This document shows positions 8,742 to 17,171 of a stretch of 64,000 nt of DNA, piece after piece. The DNA is from Desulfuromonadaceae bacterium. GTDB lineage: Bacteria > Desulfobacterota > Desulfuromonadia > Geobacterales > Pseudopelobacteraceae. The position numbers and the translations under genes were made by a program. The DNA lies in contig JAQTQX010000013.1 of assembly GCA_028712075.1 (NCBI GenBank), positions 59,534-123,533 of the forward strand. Reading direction: 5' to 3'. The notes under the pieces are model-generated. The model did not search any database and was not told where the DNA came from. It worked only from the letters and a program-made list of their open reading frames with translations. How positions within the stretch are numbered: position 1 is the first letter of the stretch; the number at the start of each line of letters is the position of its first letter.

Positions 8742-9615
8742 GCTGTTCTCTGCAGCGGTTCATAACTTTTATCAGCGCCGCCAGCGCCTCATCCATATTC
8801 ATGGCGCAATCCGGGAGGTCAAAACCTTCCTGATTCAACAGGTCGAACAGTTCCGCAATCTGCGGCAGTTCGAGCCCCGCCATTTTTATGGCTGGACTGT
8901 TCGAAAAGACCTCGGACGGCCTGCCATCCAGCACAACCTTTCCGGCATCAAGCAGTATGACTCTGTCCGCAAGTCGGGCTTCCTCCATGTCATGGGTAAT
9001 ATGCAGGACCGTAATCCGCTTATCCCGGTTGAGAGTGCGAACCAGTCCTATAACCTCTTTCCTGCCTGCCGGATCAAGCAGCGCGGTTGCTTCATCCAGG
9101 ATGATGCAATCTGGTTGCATGGCGAGAATACCGGCCAGTGAGACCTTCTGTTTCTCGCCGCCTGATAGGAGATGGGGAGTCGTATGGGCATGCTGCGACA
9201 TGGCAACGGAATGCAGAGCCTCCTGGACCCTTCGACGGATCTCTCCCGGTTCCAGTCCCAGGTTTTCAGGACCAAAGGCAACGTCCTCCTCAACCGTCGT
9301 TCCGACAATCTGGCTGTCGGGGTCCTGGAAGATCATGCCGACCAAGCCCCGGACTTTCCATATCAGCGATTCGTCCAGGGTATCAATCCCATGTATGCAA
9401 ACGCTGCCTCCGGTTGGAAGAAGCAGTGCATTAAGCATTCTGGCCAAGGTGGTTTTGCCCGAACCGTTTCTGCCGAGTATGGCCACAAACTCACCCTTTG
9501 CTATACTCACACTGATGCCGTCAACAGCCTTCATGCTGCCGGGCATGCGGTGATCTATGTTGTGCGAAAACTCCACAGCAAAAGTTTCAATACTATTTGT
9601 GAACGGAACCGGCAT
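8725..9615 (-). CDS. ecfA1: ECF transporter ATPase subunit (EcfA1-like)
   Basis: A 296-residue ABC ATPase with Walker A GRNGSGKTTLARM, Q-loop GMIFQDPDSQIVGTTVEEDVAFGPENLG (ECF type), signature LSGGEKQKVSLAG, Walker B CIILDEATALLDPAGR and switch histidine ITHDMEE. It is the first gene of the ECF-rnf-apbE run; 335 bases upstream hold no gene, so the promoter is probably there. The C-terminal extension of about 50 residues after the ATPase core, ending CREQHVHLH, is usual for EcfA proteins. Confidence 0.92.
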   Translation of the reverse strand: MPVPFTNSIETFAVEFSHNIDHRMPGSMKAVDGISVSIAKGEFVAILGRNGSGKTTLARMLNALLLPTGGSVCIHGIDTLDESLIWKVRGLVGMIFQDPDSQIVGTTVEEDVAFGPENLGLEPGEIRRRVQEALHSVAMSQHAHTTPHLLSGGEKQKVSLAGILAMQPDCIILDEATALLDPAGRKEVIGLVRTLNRDKRITVLHITHDMEEARLADRVILLDAGKVVLDGRPSEVFSNSPAIKMAGLELPQIAELFDLLNQEGFDLPDCAMNMDEALAALIKVMNRCREQHVHLH

Positions 9616-9950
9616 GTATTACCCAGTATTCAAAAAATGATCATAAAGACAGGACTAACAAACCTGCAGGCAGGTGTTATCTTTTTGTCCTGACAATGTA
9701 AAGCCGGCTTTCCTCGATTATTATTGCGATAACAACCAATTCAATAACACTAAAAACAGCATAATCTATTTGGTTTGCCGTGCGGGTAACAGGGAGAGGA
9801 GGCTCAACTGTCAACTACTTGCATATCATAGTGATTTTATGATTTATATACATTTAGCAGGTAAAACACAAGACAAAAACGGTCAACATAAAACAGCGGT
9901 ATATATTTTAGGCAAAATAAATTATTACAAATATGGAAATTTAATTACTA
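9616..9950. other. 335-base gene-free stretch upstream of the ECF-rnf run
   Basis: AT-rich interval between the AEC carrier gene and ecfA1, both on the minus strand. It should contain the promoter of the long ECF-rnf-apbE run. I see no convincing promoter. The minus strand contains ACGGCAAACC, which resembles a fragment of c-di-GMP-I riboswitches, but the rest of that motif is missing. The ORF-track entry 9674-10003 has no recognisable composition and crosses the end of the AEC gene. Confidence 0.5.
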
Positions 9951-10856
9951 CTACCAGACGTGAATCAGCCAATAGAACAGTGGCAGTGTCGCAAATGAAG
10001 TAAGGAGACCGAGACTGACCAGTGCAGCCGATAACTCCGAGTTCATTCCGGCAATCACGGCAAGAGCCCCGGCCGTAACCATCGGCGGCATGCCGGCTTC
10101 GATGATTGATACATCAACCGCCAGACCGTGCCAATCGACGGTTTTGCAGATCAGCAAGGCCGCCAGCGGGGTCAGAATCAGCTTCAGCACCAATCCGAAA
10201 AACAGTGGTGATCGTAATGTCGGCGACAATCGCAACCTGAGTTGATATCCGATCGCAGTCATAACGAGCGGTGTCAAGGTATCGGCTGTGGTCTGCAACA
10301 GTCGTTCCAGCGGAAGTGGATATTGCCAGGAAAGCAGAACCAGACCGGCTGCCAACGCTACTGAAGGGGGGAAAAAAAGTACCCGAGCCAGCACGGAACG
10401 CAGTGTCGCGCTTCCCTCCCGGCCATAAAACGCCAGGATAAGGGAACCGTATGTGGCAAAAATCAACATCGTGCCAAACTGATCATAAACTACCAGGTGT
10501 CTCAATCCGGCATCACCGAAAAAGGCACTGATGATCGGCACCCCCATGAAGGACGTATTGCCGAGCGGCACAACCAGCAACAGAACACCGGTAGCTGCAC
10601 GCGGCCAGTTCAACAGCCGCGCTGCAGCAAGCACAACCGACACTGAAAAGAACAAAGCACCCCAGGCAATCGTGATCGGCAGCAGCACTTCTCCGGAAAA
10701 TTTTATCTGCGGCACCTTGAGCAGAATCACCGCCGGCAGTGAGACATACAACGCAAACATGTTGAGCACCTGGACCGTTTCCGGCGGAAAAGCTTTCAGC
10801 CTGCGGAACAGGATCCCCAATGTTACAAAGACAGCTATAAGAATAAAATTTTCCAT
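9951..10856 (-). CDS. AEC family transporter (auxin efflux carrier type permease)
   Basis: A protein of about 301 residues with ten membrane helices arranged as two five-helix halves. The motifs VPLGNTSFMGVPI in the first half and IEAGMPPMVTAGALAV in the second are the crossover signatures of AEC permeases (malonate, malate or other organic-acid carriers). The ATG at 10856 (MENFILIAVF) has AGGG upstream and is preferred over the ATG five codons earlier. It is monocistronic as far as can be seen. Substrate cannot be assigned; carboxylates are usual in the family and would match the TRAP and Lut neighbours. Confidence 0.88.
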   Translation of the reverse strand: MENFILIAVFVTLGILFRRLKAFPPETVQVLNMFALYVSLPAVILLKVPQIKFSGEVLLPITIAWGALFFSVSVVLAAARLLNWPRAATGVLLLVVPLGNTSFMGVPIISAFFGDAGLRHLVVYDQFGTMLIFATYGSLILAFYGREGSATLRSVLARVLFFPPSVALAAGLVLLSWQYPLPLERLLQTTADTLTPLVMTAIGYQLRLRLSPTLRSPLFFGLVLKLILTPLAALLICKTVDWHGLAVDVSIIEAGMPPMVTAGALAVIAGMNSELSAALVSLGLLTSFATLPLFYWLIHVW

Positions 10857-11046
10857 CACTACCCTGTTCATGATTTACAAGCGATTAGAAATAGCAGGCC
10901 GGGCAATTATTCCACATCCTGACTCACATACATACTGCTTCTTTGCTCAGCAAAACCAAGATGCGACAGCATTTCATTTGAACGTCTCCCAGACCGACGG
11001 ACAAGAGACTCTGAATGTTTCTGTCAGCTCGCGATAAGCAGAAATC

Positions 11047-11076
11047 AGCGGCAGGTACTCAATTACACCTGCCGCT
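11047..11076 (-). terminator. Hairpin after dctP, probable TRAP operon terminator
   Basis: A perfect 10-base stem (AGCGGCAGGT paired with ACCTGCCGCT) with a 10-base loop lies 16 bases after the dctP stop on the minus strand. The following run is only moderately T-rich, so it may act as a weak terminator or as a 3'-end stabiliser. Confidence 0.6.
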
Positions 11077-11091
11077 CTCGGAACCTGCAAA

Positions 11092-12186
11092 TTATTTGAA
11101 ATTCGCCATGGTCTCTTTGACCGGGACATTGATTTTCTTGAAATCAGCTATGTATTTATGCTCCTGACTCTTGTATTTACCGGCATCCCACTCTTTTCTG
11201 AATTTAACCGCGTCGTTTACCCAGGCTGTACCGGCAACAGAACGGCCTTTATCGTACATCGGAAGGAGTGCCTTTTCAAAGACGTTTCGCTCTGCTGCGG
11301 TAAGAACATGAACTTTCATTCCCTTTGATTTCAACTTGGCGATAAAATCATCGTCGCACTCACGATTCAGCTTGCGCTGGAAAGCGCTGACTTCGGCGGC
11401 GGTATCTTCAATTATTTTCTGAATGTTGGCCGGGAGCGACTTCCAGACGCGCTTGTTTACTTTCATGATCATAACGTTGTAGGTATGCTGATCCTGGGTC
11501 ATCCAGGGCTGTGATTCATACATCTTGGCGGAATAGATGTTGACCGACGGGTTTTCCTGGCCGTCGATAACTTTCTGCAATAGTGCGTTGGGAAGTTCCG
11601 GATATGCCATCGGGGTAGGGCTGCCACCCATGGTGGAAATCAGGCCCATGTACATAGGGCTCTCCATGACACGGATCTTCTGACCTTTGATGTCTGCCGG
11701 AGAGTTGATCGGGCGCTTGCTGGAAGTGAAGTTCCTCCAGCCGTTTTCAAGGAAAACTACACCATGAATACCTTTGCGGTCGAGCAGTGCCAACAGCTTT
11801 TTCCCCTGCTCGCCGTCAAGATAGGTGTAGGCCGCTTCGTAGGAGGGAAAAAGGAACGGCAGGTCAAGCACCTGAAATTCAGGGGCAAAACCTGCGATGG
11901 CGCCGGTTGTGGTAAAGGACATTTCGATGGTGCCGAGCTGTACCCCTTCAATGATGGCGCGTTCACCACCCAATTGCCCGGCCGGAAAGACCTTGATCTC
12001 GACCTGTCCGTTGGTGCGCTGTTTCACCAGATCGGCAAATTTGTGAGCGCCGACGTCAATCGGAGTTCCGGCAGTGATGACGTGGGCCAGCTTGAAGTTG
12101 TACTTGGCGGCAAATGCCGGGACCGTTGCCAGTGTGACAACTGTCAGCATCAGAACAAACAACATACTCTTCTTACAATTTTTCAT
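11092..12186 (-). CDS. dctP: TRAP transporter substrate-binding protein DctP
   Basis: The 364-residue periplasmic solute receptor of a TRAP carboxylate transporter. A Sec signal peptide (MKNCKKSMLFVLML through VPAFA) precedes the mature part, which begins KYNFKLAHV. Family features include FPAGQLGGERAIIEG, GQKIRVMESPMY with the arginine that binds the substrate carboxylate, and DGQENPSVNIYS. The ATG at 12186 has GGAGG at a good distance; the 22 codons upstream in the ORF track are not part of the protein. It is the last gene of dctQ-dctM-dctP. Divergence from the lactate oxidation genes makes lactate or a related 2-hydroxy or 2-oxo acid a reasonable substrate, but this is inference. Confidence 0.93.
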   Translation of the reverse strand: MKNCKKSMLFVLMLTVVTLATVPAFAAKYNFKLAHVITAGTPIDVGAHKFADLVKQRTNGQVEIKVFPAGQLGGERAIIEGVQLGTIEMSFTTTGAIAGFAPEFQVLDLPFLFPSYEAAYTYLDGEQGKKLLALLDRKGIHGVVFLENGWRNFTSSKRPINSPADIKGQKIRVMESPMYMGLISTMGGSPTPMAYPELPNALLQKVIDGQENPSVNIYSAKMYESQPWMTQDQHTYNVMIMKVNKRVWKSLPANIQKIIEDTAAEVSAFQRKLNRECDDDFIAKLKSKGMKVHVLTAAERNVFEKALLPMYDKGRSVAGTAWVNDAVKFRKEWDAGKYKSQEHKYIADFKKINVPVKETMANFK

Positions 12187-12262
12187 TTTTTGCCTCCTGA
12201 GGTTTTTGTACTGCCTGGTTGATAAATTGGTACCGTGTGAAACCGATGACATTATTTACCTC

Positions 12263-13564
12263 CTATGGTGTTGGTGCGGCAGACAGCAGATCGGGGAGCC
12301 AGGTTGAGATGACCGGGATATAGGTATAGACGAGCAGCATGATGAACATGGCGATAATGAACGGTATAACTGCCTTGACAACCCTGCTGAGCGGGTATTT
12401 GGTCATCCCTGAGGCGACGAACAGGTTCAGACCGAGCGGCGGTGTCAGTAAGCCCAGTTCCAGGTTGTAGATCATAACGATACCGAAATGGATCGGGTTG
12501 ATGTTCATTTTCATGACGATCGGGTAGAAAAGCGGCGCCAGCACAAGGATGGCCGAGTTCGGTTCCATGAAACAACCAACGATCAGGAGCAGCACATTTA
12601 CTGCTACCAGAAACATCCAGGGTTGCGGGGCAACCGAGATAATCCACTCGGCAACCTCCTGGGGAATCCCCTGGCTGGTCAGATACCAGCTGAAGGCGCT
12701 GGCCGATATGATGATGAACATGATCATTGCCGATACCGATGCTGAAGAGGTAAGGATGCCGACATAATCCTTGAGCTTGATATCCTTATAGATGAAGCTG
12801 CCGACGATGGCGCTGTACACAACCGCAACTGCAGCGGCTTCGGTGGGCGTGAATACACCGCTGTAAATCCCGCCAAGTACGATCAGCGGCATCATCAGCC
12901 CCCAGAACCCTTCCTTTAGCGCAGCAACCAATTCCTTAAAGTCAGCTTTTGTTTCGCCATCGGTCTGACCGAAGCCGCCCCGCTTCGCGGCCAAATAGCA
13001 CATGATTGCGAAGACAGCTGCCGTCATCAGACCCGGCACAACGCCTGCCATGAACAGTTTTCCGATCGGTTCGCCGGTGGCCAGTGCATAAACTACCATC
13101 GGAATGGAGGGAGGAATCATAATCCCCAGTGACCCGGCCGATGTAATGACGCCGACGGAATAGGTATCGTCATATTTTGCTCTCTGCAGTGCCGGTATCA
13201 TGATAGCGCCGATGGCCGCTACCGTGGCGGGTGATGAACCGGAAATGGCGGCAAAGAAGGCGCAAGCAGTGGTGGCTGCTATTGCCAAGCCGCCCGACAT
13301 GCCGCCGAAGAGTGCTGTCGCAACCCTGATCAGGCGCTGCGAGATGCCGCCGGCGGTCATGATGTTGCCGGACAGAACAAAGAATGGTATCGCCATTAGG
13401 GTGAATGAGTCGGCCGAACTGAACATCTGCTGAATGATAACCAGCATTGGGACATCGGTAAAAAAAAGGAGCGCCAGCATGACAGTGCCGATCATAGCCA
13501 CGGCGATTGGCGTGCCGGTGGCGAGCAGGGCTGCGAGGATTGCAAAAACTATGATGCTGTTCAT
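12263..13564 (-). CDS. dctM: TRAP transporter large permease subunit DctM
   Basis: A 433-residue membrane protein with about 12 helices. Typical DctM motifs are visible: IPFFVLSGNIMTAGGIS, FFAAISGSSPATVAAIG, SAGSLGIMIPPSIPMVVY and GLLTPPLGLNLFVA. It forms the ion-coupled translocation channel with DctQ. Its start overlaps the dctQ stop as ATGA, and dctP follows after 76 bases. Confidence 0.95.
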   Translation of the reverse strand: MNSIIVFAILAALLATGTPIAVAMIGTVMLALLFFTDVPMLVIIQQMFSSADSFTLMAIPFFVLSGNIMTAGGISQRLIRVATALFGGMSGGLAIAATTACAFFAAISGSSPATVAAIGAIMIPALQRAKYDDTYSVGVITSAGSLGIMIPPSIPMVVYALATGEPIGKLFMAGVVPGLMTAAVFAIMCYLAAKRGGFGQTDGETKADFKELVAALKEGFWGLMMPLIVLGGIYSGVFTPTEAAAVAVVYSAIVGSFIYKDIKLKDYVGILTSSASVSAMIMFIIISASAFSWYLTSQGIPQEVAEWIISVAPQPWMFLVAVNVLLLIVGCFMEPNSAILVLAPLFYPIVMKMNINPIHFGIVMIYNLELGLLTPPLGLNLFVASGMTKYPLSRVVKAVIPFIIAMFIMLLVYTYIPVISTWLPDLLSAAPTP

Positions 13565-14106
13565 TTCTGCTCACCTCCGGAGATGTTTTTTTGCTCTTCA
13601 ATATGTTCACTGGTAAATAGTGCTGATTCGGGCTGTTTCGGGTCGATAAAGAGCTTCACAATGTTGTGGATGAAATGGATGATGCTAAGTGAAAGCCCTA
13701 CCGGCATGGCTATGTATGGTATGTACATAGGAATACGCATGGCGGGAGAAAGCTGCTCGAATTCCATGGTCTGCCTGATGAAATCTACGCTTGTGTACAC
13801 CAGAATGCCGATAACGGTGACGCCGATAAGATTCAGCAGAACCTCTGAGGCCAGCAGCAGCTTGTGCGGCAGAAAGCGGATCAGGGCATCGACCCCGATA
13901 TGCTGGTTTTTCCTGACTCCGATTGCGACACCGATGAAGATTGACCATACGACCAAAAAGCGCGAGAGTTCTTCAGACCAGATCGGTGTATAATTGAAGC
14001 CGTACCGGGAAACGACATTGCCGAAGACGAGCAGTGAGACCGTTGTCATTGATAGTACTGCAATGCCGTTTTCGATCCATTCGAGCGGCTTGATCAGTTT
14101 GTTCAT
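13561..14106 (-). CDS. dctQ: TRAP transporter small permease subunit DctQ
   Basis: A 181-residue protein with four membrane helices, the small subunit of the TRAP permease. The ATG at 14106 (MNKLIKPLEWIENG) with GGAGG upstream is chosen over the longer ORF. The motif GFNYTPIWSEELSRFLVVWSIF is characteristic of DctQ. It is the first gene of the TRAP operon, transcribed away from the lactate genes. Confidence 0.93.
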   Translation of the reverse strand: MNKLIKPLEWIENGIAVLSMTTVSLLVFGNVVSRYGFNYTPIWSEELSRFLVVWSIFIGVAIGVRKNQHIGVDALIRFLPHKLLLASEVLLNLIGVTVIGILVYTSVDFIRQTMEFEQLSPAMRIPMYIPYIAMPVGLSLSIIHFIHNIVKLFIDPKQPESALFTSEHIEEQKNISGGEQK

Positions 14107-14189
14107 ACAGATTCCTCCATAGTCGTTTAACGGATTCAAAACGAGCTTCAATTCAAGCAATAAAGCATATAATACACTGTTTCATAAAT

Positions 14190-14340
14190 ATGTCTTACCA
14201 ATTATTATATTTTGTTGTTGCTGTCAATATATTTTTATAAAGTCTTGTAAATCCTTATTGACAAGGTACTTAAGTTAAAATACCATGGCAACAACAACTG
14301 GTAGTACAAATAGATCTGTCAAGATTACATGTTTACCAGT
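14190..14340. promoter_or_regulatory. Candidate operator sites in the TRAP-lut divergent region
   Basis: TGGTAGTACAA at 14299-14309 fits the GntR/FadR-type operator pattern TNGTNNNACNA. A near match, TGGTAAGACAT, is on the minus strand at 14190-14200. ACTGGTA at 14297-14303 also forms an inverted repeat with TACCAGT at 14334-14340. LldR/LutR-type lactate regulators belong to this GntR group, so lactate-responsive control is plausible. No GntR regulator gene is in the window; assignment rests on pattern only. Confidence 0.4.
14258..14286 (+). promoter_or_regulatory. Candidate sigma-70 promoter of the lactate operon
   Basis: A perfect -35 box TTGACA (14258-14263), a 17-base spacer and TACCAT (14281-14286) as -10. 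The predicted start of transcription, near 14293, lies directly before the inverted repeat noted as a candidate operator, about 120 bases ahead of the first lut gene. Confidence 0.5.
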
Positions 14341-14414
14341 TTGCGTTTTTACCGGATACTGTTGTGATAAATCAAAAAGTGGTATATGACAGTAAATGAG
14401 GGAGGGCAGGAACT

Positions 14415-14963
14415 ATGTACCAGCAATTTAAAGTCAAAGCGGAAGGGGTCAGTGCCGAGGTATATCGTTTCATCACTAACGATGCAGCGCTCGGTTTTAT
14501 AATTCAGTTCCTACAGAAAGAGGGTGTGGCTGACGAACCGCAAAAATTTGCACTGTGGGCAGATTGTCCTTTTCTTGAAATGGTAGACCGGCAACCCCTC
14601 GAAAAAATTGACGGGGTCAAATTTAATGTCACACGCGAGTTGTCTGTTGCTTCCAGATTCGGGATAAGCCAGATGGAGTGGGCGCTGGCTGATACGGGAT
14701 CGCTGGCGCAAAAATCAACTGGTATTGCACAGCGGCTGGTGTCGTCACTTCCCATCATCCATATTGCGCTTGTGCCGACGAGCGGCATTCTCCCGGATAT
14801 GCCGAGTCTGCTTGCCAAGGTAAATCCGAAGGAGTGTGCCTATCTGGCAATGATTACCGGGCCGAGCCGAACAGCGGACATCGAGAGGGTTCTGACTATC
14901 GGAGTGCATGGGCCGGAGCGGCTGGTAATTGTTTTTGTCGATGAATTGGGAGGTGACAACTAA
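14415..14963 (+). CDS. lutC: LUD domain protein, LutC-type lactate utilization subunit
   Basis: A 182-residue protein of the LutC/YkgG (LUD) family, a subunit of the three-part L-lactate oxidase complex that converts lactate to pyruvate. Visible family features are MEWALADTGSLAQKS and LPIIHIALVPTSGILPDM near the C-terminal half. A good ribosome site (GGAGGGCAGGA) precedes the ATG. The stop overlaps the start of the next gene (TAATG), so the two are coupled. In Bacillus the order is lutABC; here lutC comes first and lutA and lutB are fused. Confidence 0.88.
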   Translation: MYQQFKVKAEGVSAEVYRFITNDAALGFIIQFLQKEGVADEPQKFALWADCPFLEMVDRQPLEKIDGVKFNVTRELSVASRFGISQMEWALADTGSLAQKSTGIAQRLVSSLPIIHIALVPTSGILPDMPSLLAKVNPKECAYLAMITGPSRTADIERVLTIGVHGPERLVIVFVDELGGDN

Positions 14964-17095
14964 TGGGCACCGAATTTAAAGATTCCATTCACAGAGCCGT
15001 CAATAATGCCAATCTGACCGGAGCCCTCGGCAAGTTTTCGGAGGCGTACAAGGTCAATCGTGCCAAGGCGTATGAAGGGATCGATTTTGAAGAGCTGCGC
15101 GGCAGGATTGCCGAACTGAAGTCGGACGCGGCATTCCGCTTCGATGAACTGTCCGAGCTGTTCACACGCAACGCAGAAGCTGCCGGTGCCACGGTATTTC
15201 GAACCAGTGATCCGGCCAAGGTCAGGGAATATATACTGAAGGTTGCTCGGGACAATAACGTCAAGACGGTTGTCAAATCGAAGTCCATGGCTACGGAAGA
15301 GATCCATCTCAACCCGTACCTCGAAAATGCGGGCATTCAAGTCGGCGAAACCGACCTGGGCGAATGGATCATCCAGCTGGCCGGCCAGACTCCGTCGCAC
15401 ATGGTTATGCCGGCCATTCACATGACCAAGGAAGAGGTTTCCGACCTGTTCAGCAAAGAAGTCACCGAACGGTTGACTTCTGATATTCCAAGACTTGTGA
15501 AGGTTGCCCGCGATAAGCTGCGCCCGACCTTCCTGGCTGCAGATATGGGGATATCCGGCGGCAACATCGCTGTTGCGGAAACCGGCAGCATAGTCCTTAT
15601 GACCAATGAGGGTAATGCCCGGTTGGTGACGACACTTCCAAAAATCCATATTGCTCTGGTCGGTATTGAAAAGCTGATTGAAAAATTTGCAGATGTTGCC
15701 ACCATTCTCAAGGCACTGCCGCGTAGCGCCACGGCCCAGTTGCTGACCAGTTACGTGTCAATCATAACCGGCGCTACACCAAACGATGACGGTTCCAAGA
15801 AGAACATGCACATTATCCTGATGGACAATCGTCGCAGTGAGATGGCGGCGGATCCGAAATTCAAACAGGCGCTTCAGTGCATCCGTTGCGCATCATGCCT
15901 TAATGTTTGCCCGATTTTCCGCCTGGTCGGCGGACATGTCTTCGGCAAGGTATATACCGGTGGTATAGGCACTATTCTGACCGCCTGGTTTGACGAATTG
16001 AAAAAGTCGGAGGATATTCAGGGACTCTGTATTCAGTGTGGCGCCTGCAAGGATGTTTGTCCCGGAAAGATCGACATTCCCGATCTGATCATGGAGATCA
16101 GGAGGCGTCTGGTGGAGGAAGAGGGAATGCCGCTGATCCAGAAGGCGATTTACAGTGTCGTCAATAATCGCCATCTCTTCCACGGTATGCTGCGGGCCGC
16201 CTCAATAGCCGGAAAGCCACTTGTTTCCGGTACTTTTATCCGGCATCTCCCCCTGTTCCTGGCCGACCTTACCGATGGACGCAGTCTGCCTGCCATCGCC
16301 GACAAACCGTTCCGGGACCGCTTCAAGGAGATCAGGCAGCCGGTTTGCAAAGAGAAGGCGGCCTTCTATGCCGGATGCCTGATAGACTTCGCCTATCCGG
16401 AGATGGGCGAGGCACTGATACGGGTGCTCAATAAGGCCGGCATCGAAGTCATATTTCCGCTGAAGCAGACCTGCTGCGGCGCTCCGGCCCGCTACAGTGG
16501 AGCCTACGAAACTGCCGCCGGCAATGCCATTGACAATATAAACGCACTATTGGCGGAGCAGGTTGATTATGTGGTTTCGGCTTGTCCGACATGCACCGTT
16601 GCGCTGGACCACGAATTCATCAGCACCTTTGAAAGCCTTGGGCAGACGGAATTTATCCCCAAGGCCAGAATCCTGTCCGAAAAAACCATGGATTTTTCCA
16701 CTCTGGTCAAAAAACTGGTGGATGAAGGGCGCTTGAGCCTGAAAGAGGGACAGGTGCTTGGGGCGATCACCTACCACGATTCATGTCACCTGAAGCGGAC
16801 ACTGAAAGTGGCGGAGCAACCTCGTGAACTGCTTCAGAAAGCCGGATATGAACTGAAAGAGATGTTTGAATGCGATATCTGCTGCGGCATGGGTGGGTCA
16901 TACTCCATGAAGCTCCCGGAGATATCTGGTCCCATTCTGAAGCGAAAGCTCCATAACATCAAGGAGACCGGCGCCCCGCTTGTTGCCATGGACTGCCCGG
17001 GATGCGTTCTGCAAATACGGGGCGGTTTCGACAAGGATGGCACTGATGTACAGGTCAGGCATACGGTTGAGCTGTTGGCGGAGCAGCTGCAATAA
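14963..17095 (+). CDS. lutB: Fused LutB-LutA L-lactate oxidase iron-sulfur protein
   Basis: A 710-residue fusion. Residues about 1-300 form a LUD domain (TVVKSKSMATEEI, ADMGISGGNIAVAETGSIVL). Residues about 305-380 carry two 4Fe-4S motifs, CIRCASCLNVCP and CIQCGACKDVCP. The C-terminal part, about 450-710, is the LutA-like part with two CCG domains (QTCCGAPARYSG and DICCGMGGSYSM). In Bacillus LutA and LutB are separate proteins, whereas fused forms occur in Geobacter relatives. It oxidises lactate on the cytoplasmic side and passes electrons onward through its clusters, probably to the quinone pool. Coupled to lutC by a TAATG overlap. Confidence 0.92.
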   Translation: MGTEFKDSIHRAVNNANLTGALGKFSEAYKVNRAKAYEGIDFEELRGRIAELKSDAAFRFDELSELFTRNAEAAGATVFRTSDPAKVREYILKVARDNNVKTVVKSKSMATEEIHLNPYLENAGIQVGETDLGEWIIQLAGQTPSHMVMPAIHMTKEEVSDLFSKEVTERLTSDIPRLVKVARDKLRPTFLAADMGISGGNIAVAETGSIVLMTNEGNARLVTTLPKIHIALVGIEKLIEKFADVATILKALPRSATAQLLTSYVSIITGATPNDDGSKKNMHIILMDNRRSEMAADPKFKQALQCIRCASCLNVCPIFRLVGGHVFGKVYTGGIGTILTAWFDELKKSEDIQGLCIQCGACKDVCPGKIDIPDLIMEIRRRLVEEEGMPLIQKAIYSVVNNRHLFHGMLRAASIAGKPLVSGTFIRHLPLFLADLTDGRSLPAIADKPFRDRFKEIRQPVCKEKAAFYAGCLIDFAYPEMGEALIRVLNKAGIEVIFPLKQTCCGAPARYSGAYETAAGNAIDNINALLAEQVDYVVSACPTCTVALDHEFISTFESLGQTEFIPKARILSEKTMDFSTLVKKLVDEGRLSLKEGQVLGAITYHDSCHLKRTLKVAEQPRELLQKAGYELKEMFECDICCGMGGSYSMKLPEISGPILKRKLHNIKETGAPLVAMDCPGCVLQIRGGFDKDGTDVQVRHTVELLAEQLQ

Positions 17096-17110
17096 AAGCG
17101 GCAAATTGCT

Positions 17111-17140
17111 TTGACGTGCATTACGGCGGAATGATATTGT
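17111..17140 (+). promoter_or_regulatory. Possible promoter before the FNT channel gene
   Basis: TTGACG at 17111-17116 and TATTGT at 17135-17140 are separated by 18 bases. This would allow expression of the channel gene independently of lutCB. The match is moderate and untested. Confidence 0.3.
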
Positions 17141-17171
17141 TCGCTGCGAGCGAATATCTCGGGAGAAACTA

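Noticed and set aside
9720-9810. ACGGCAAACC on the minus strand, like part of a c-di-GMP-I (GEMM) riboswitch
   Set aside because: The required second half (GACGCAAAGCC with tetraloop receptor and paired stems) is missing; only a short match.
9674-10003. ORF of 109 residues on the plus strand
   Set aside because: No recognisable motif, no ribosome site, overlaps the end of the AEC carrier gene on the other strand.
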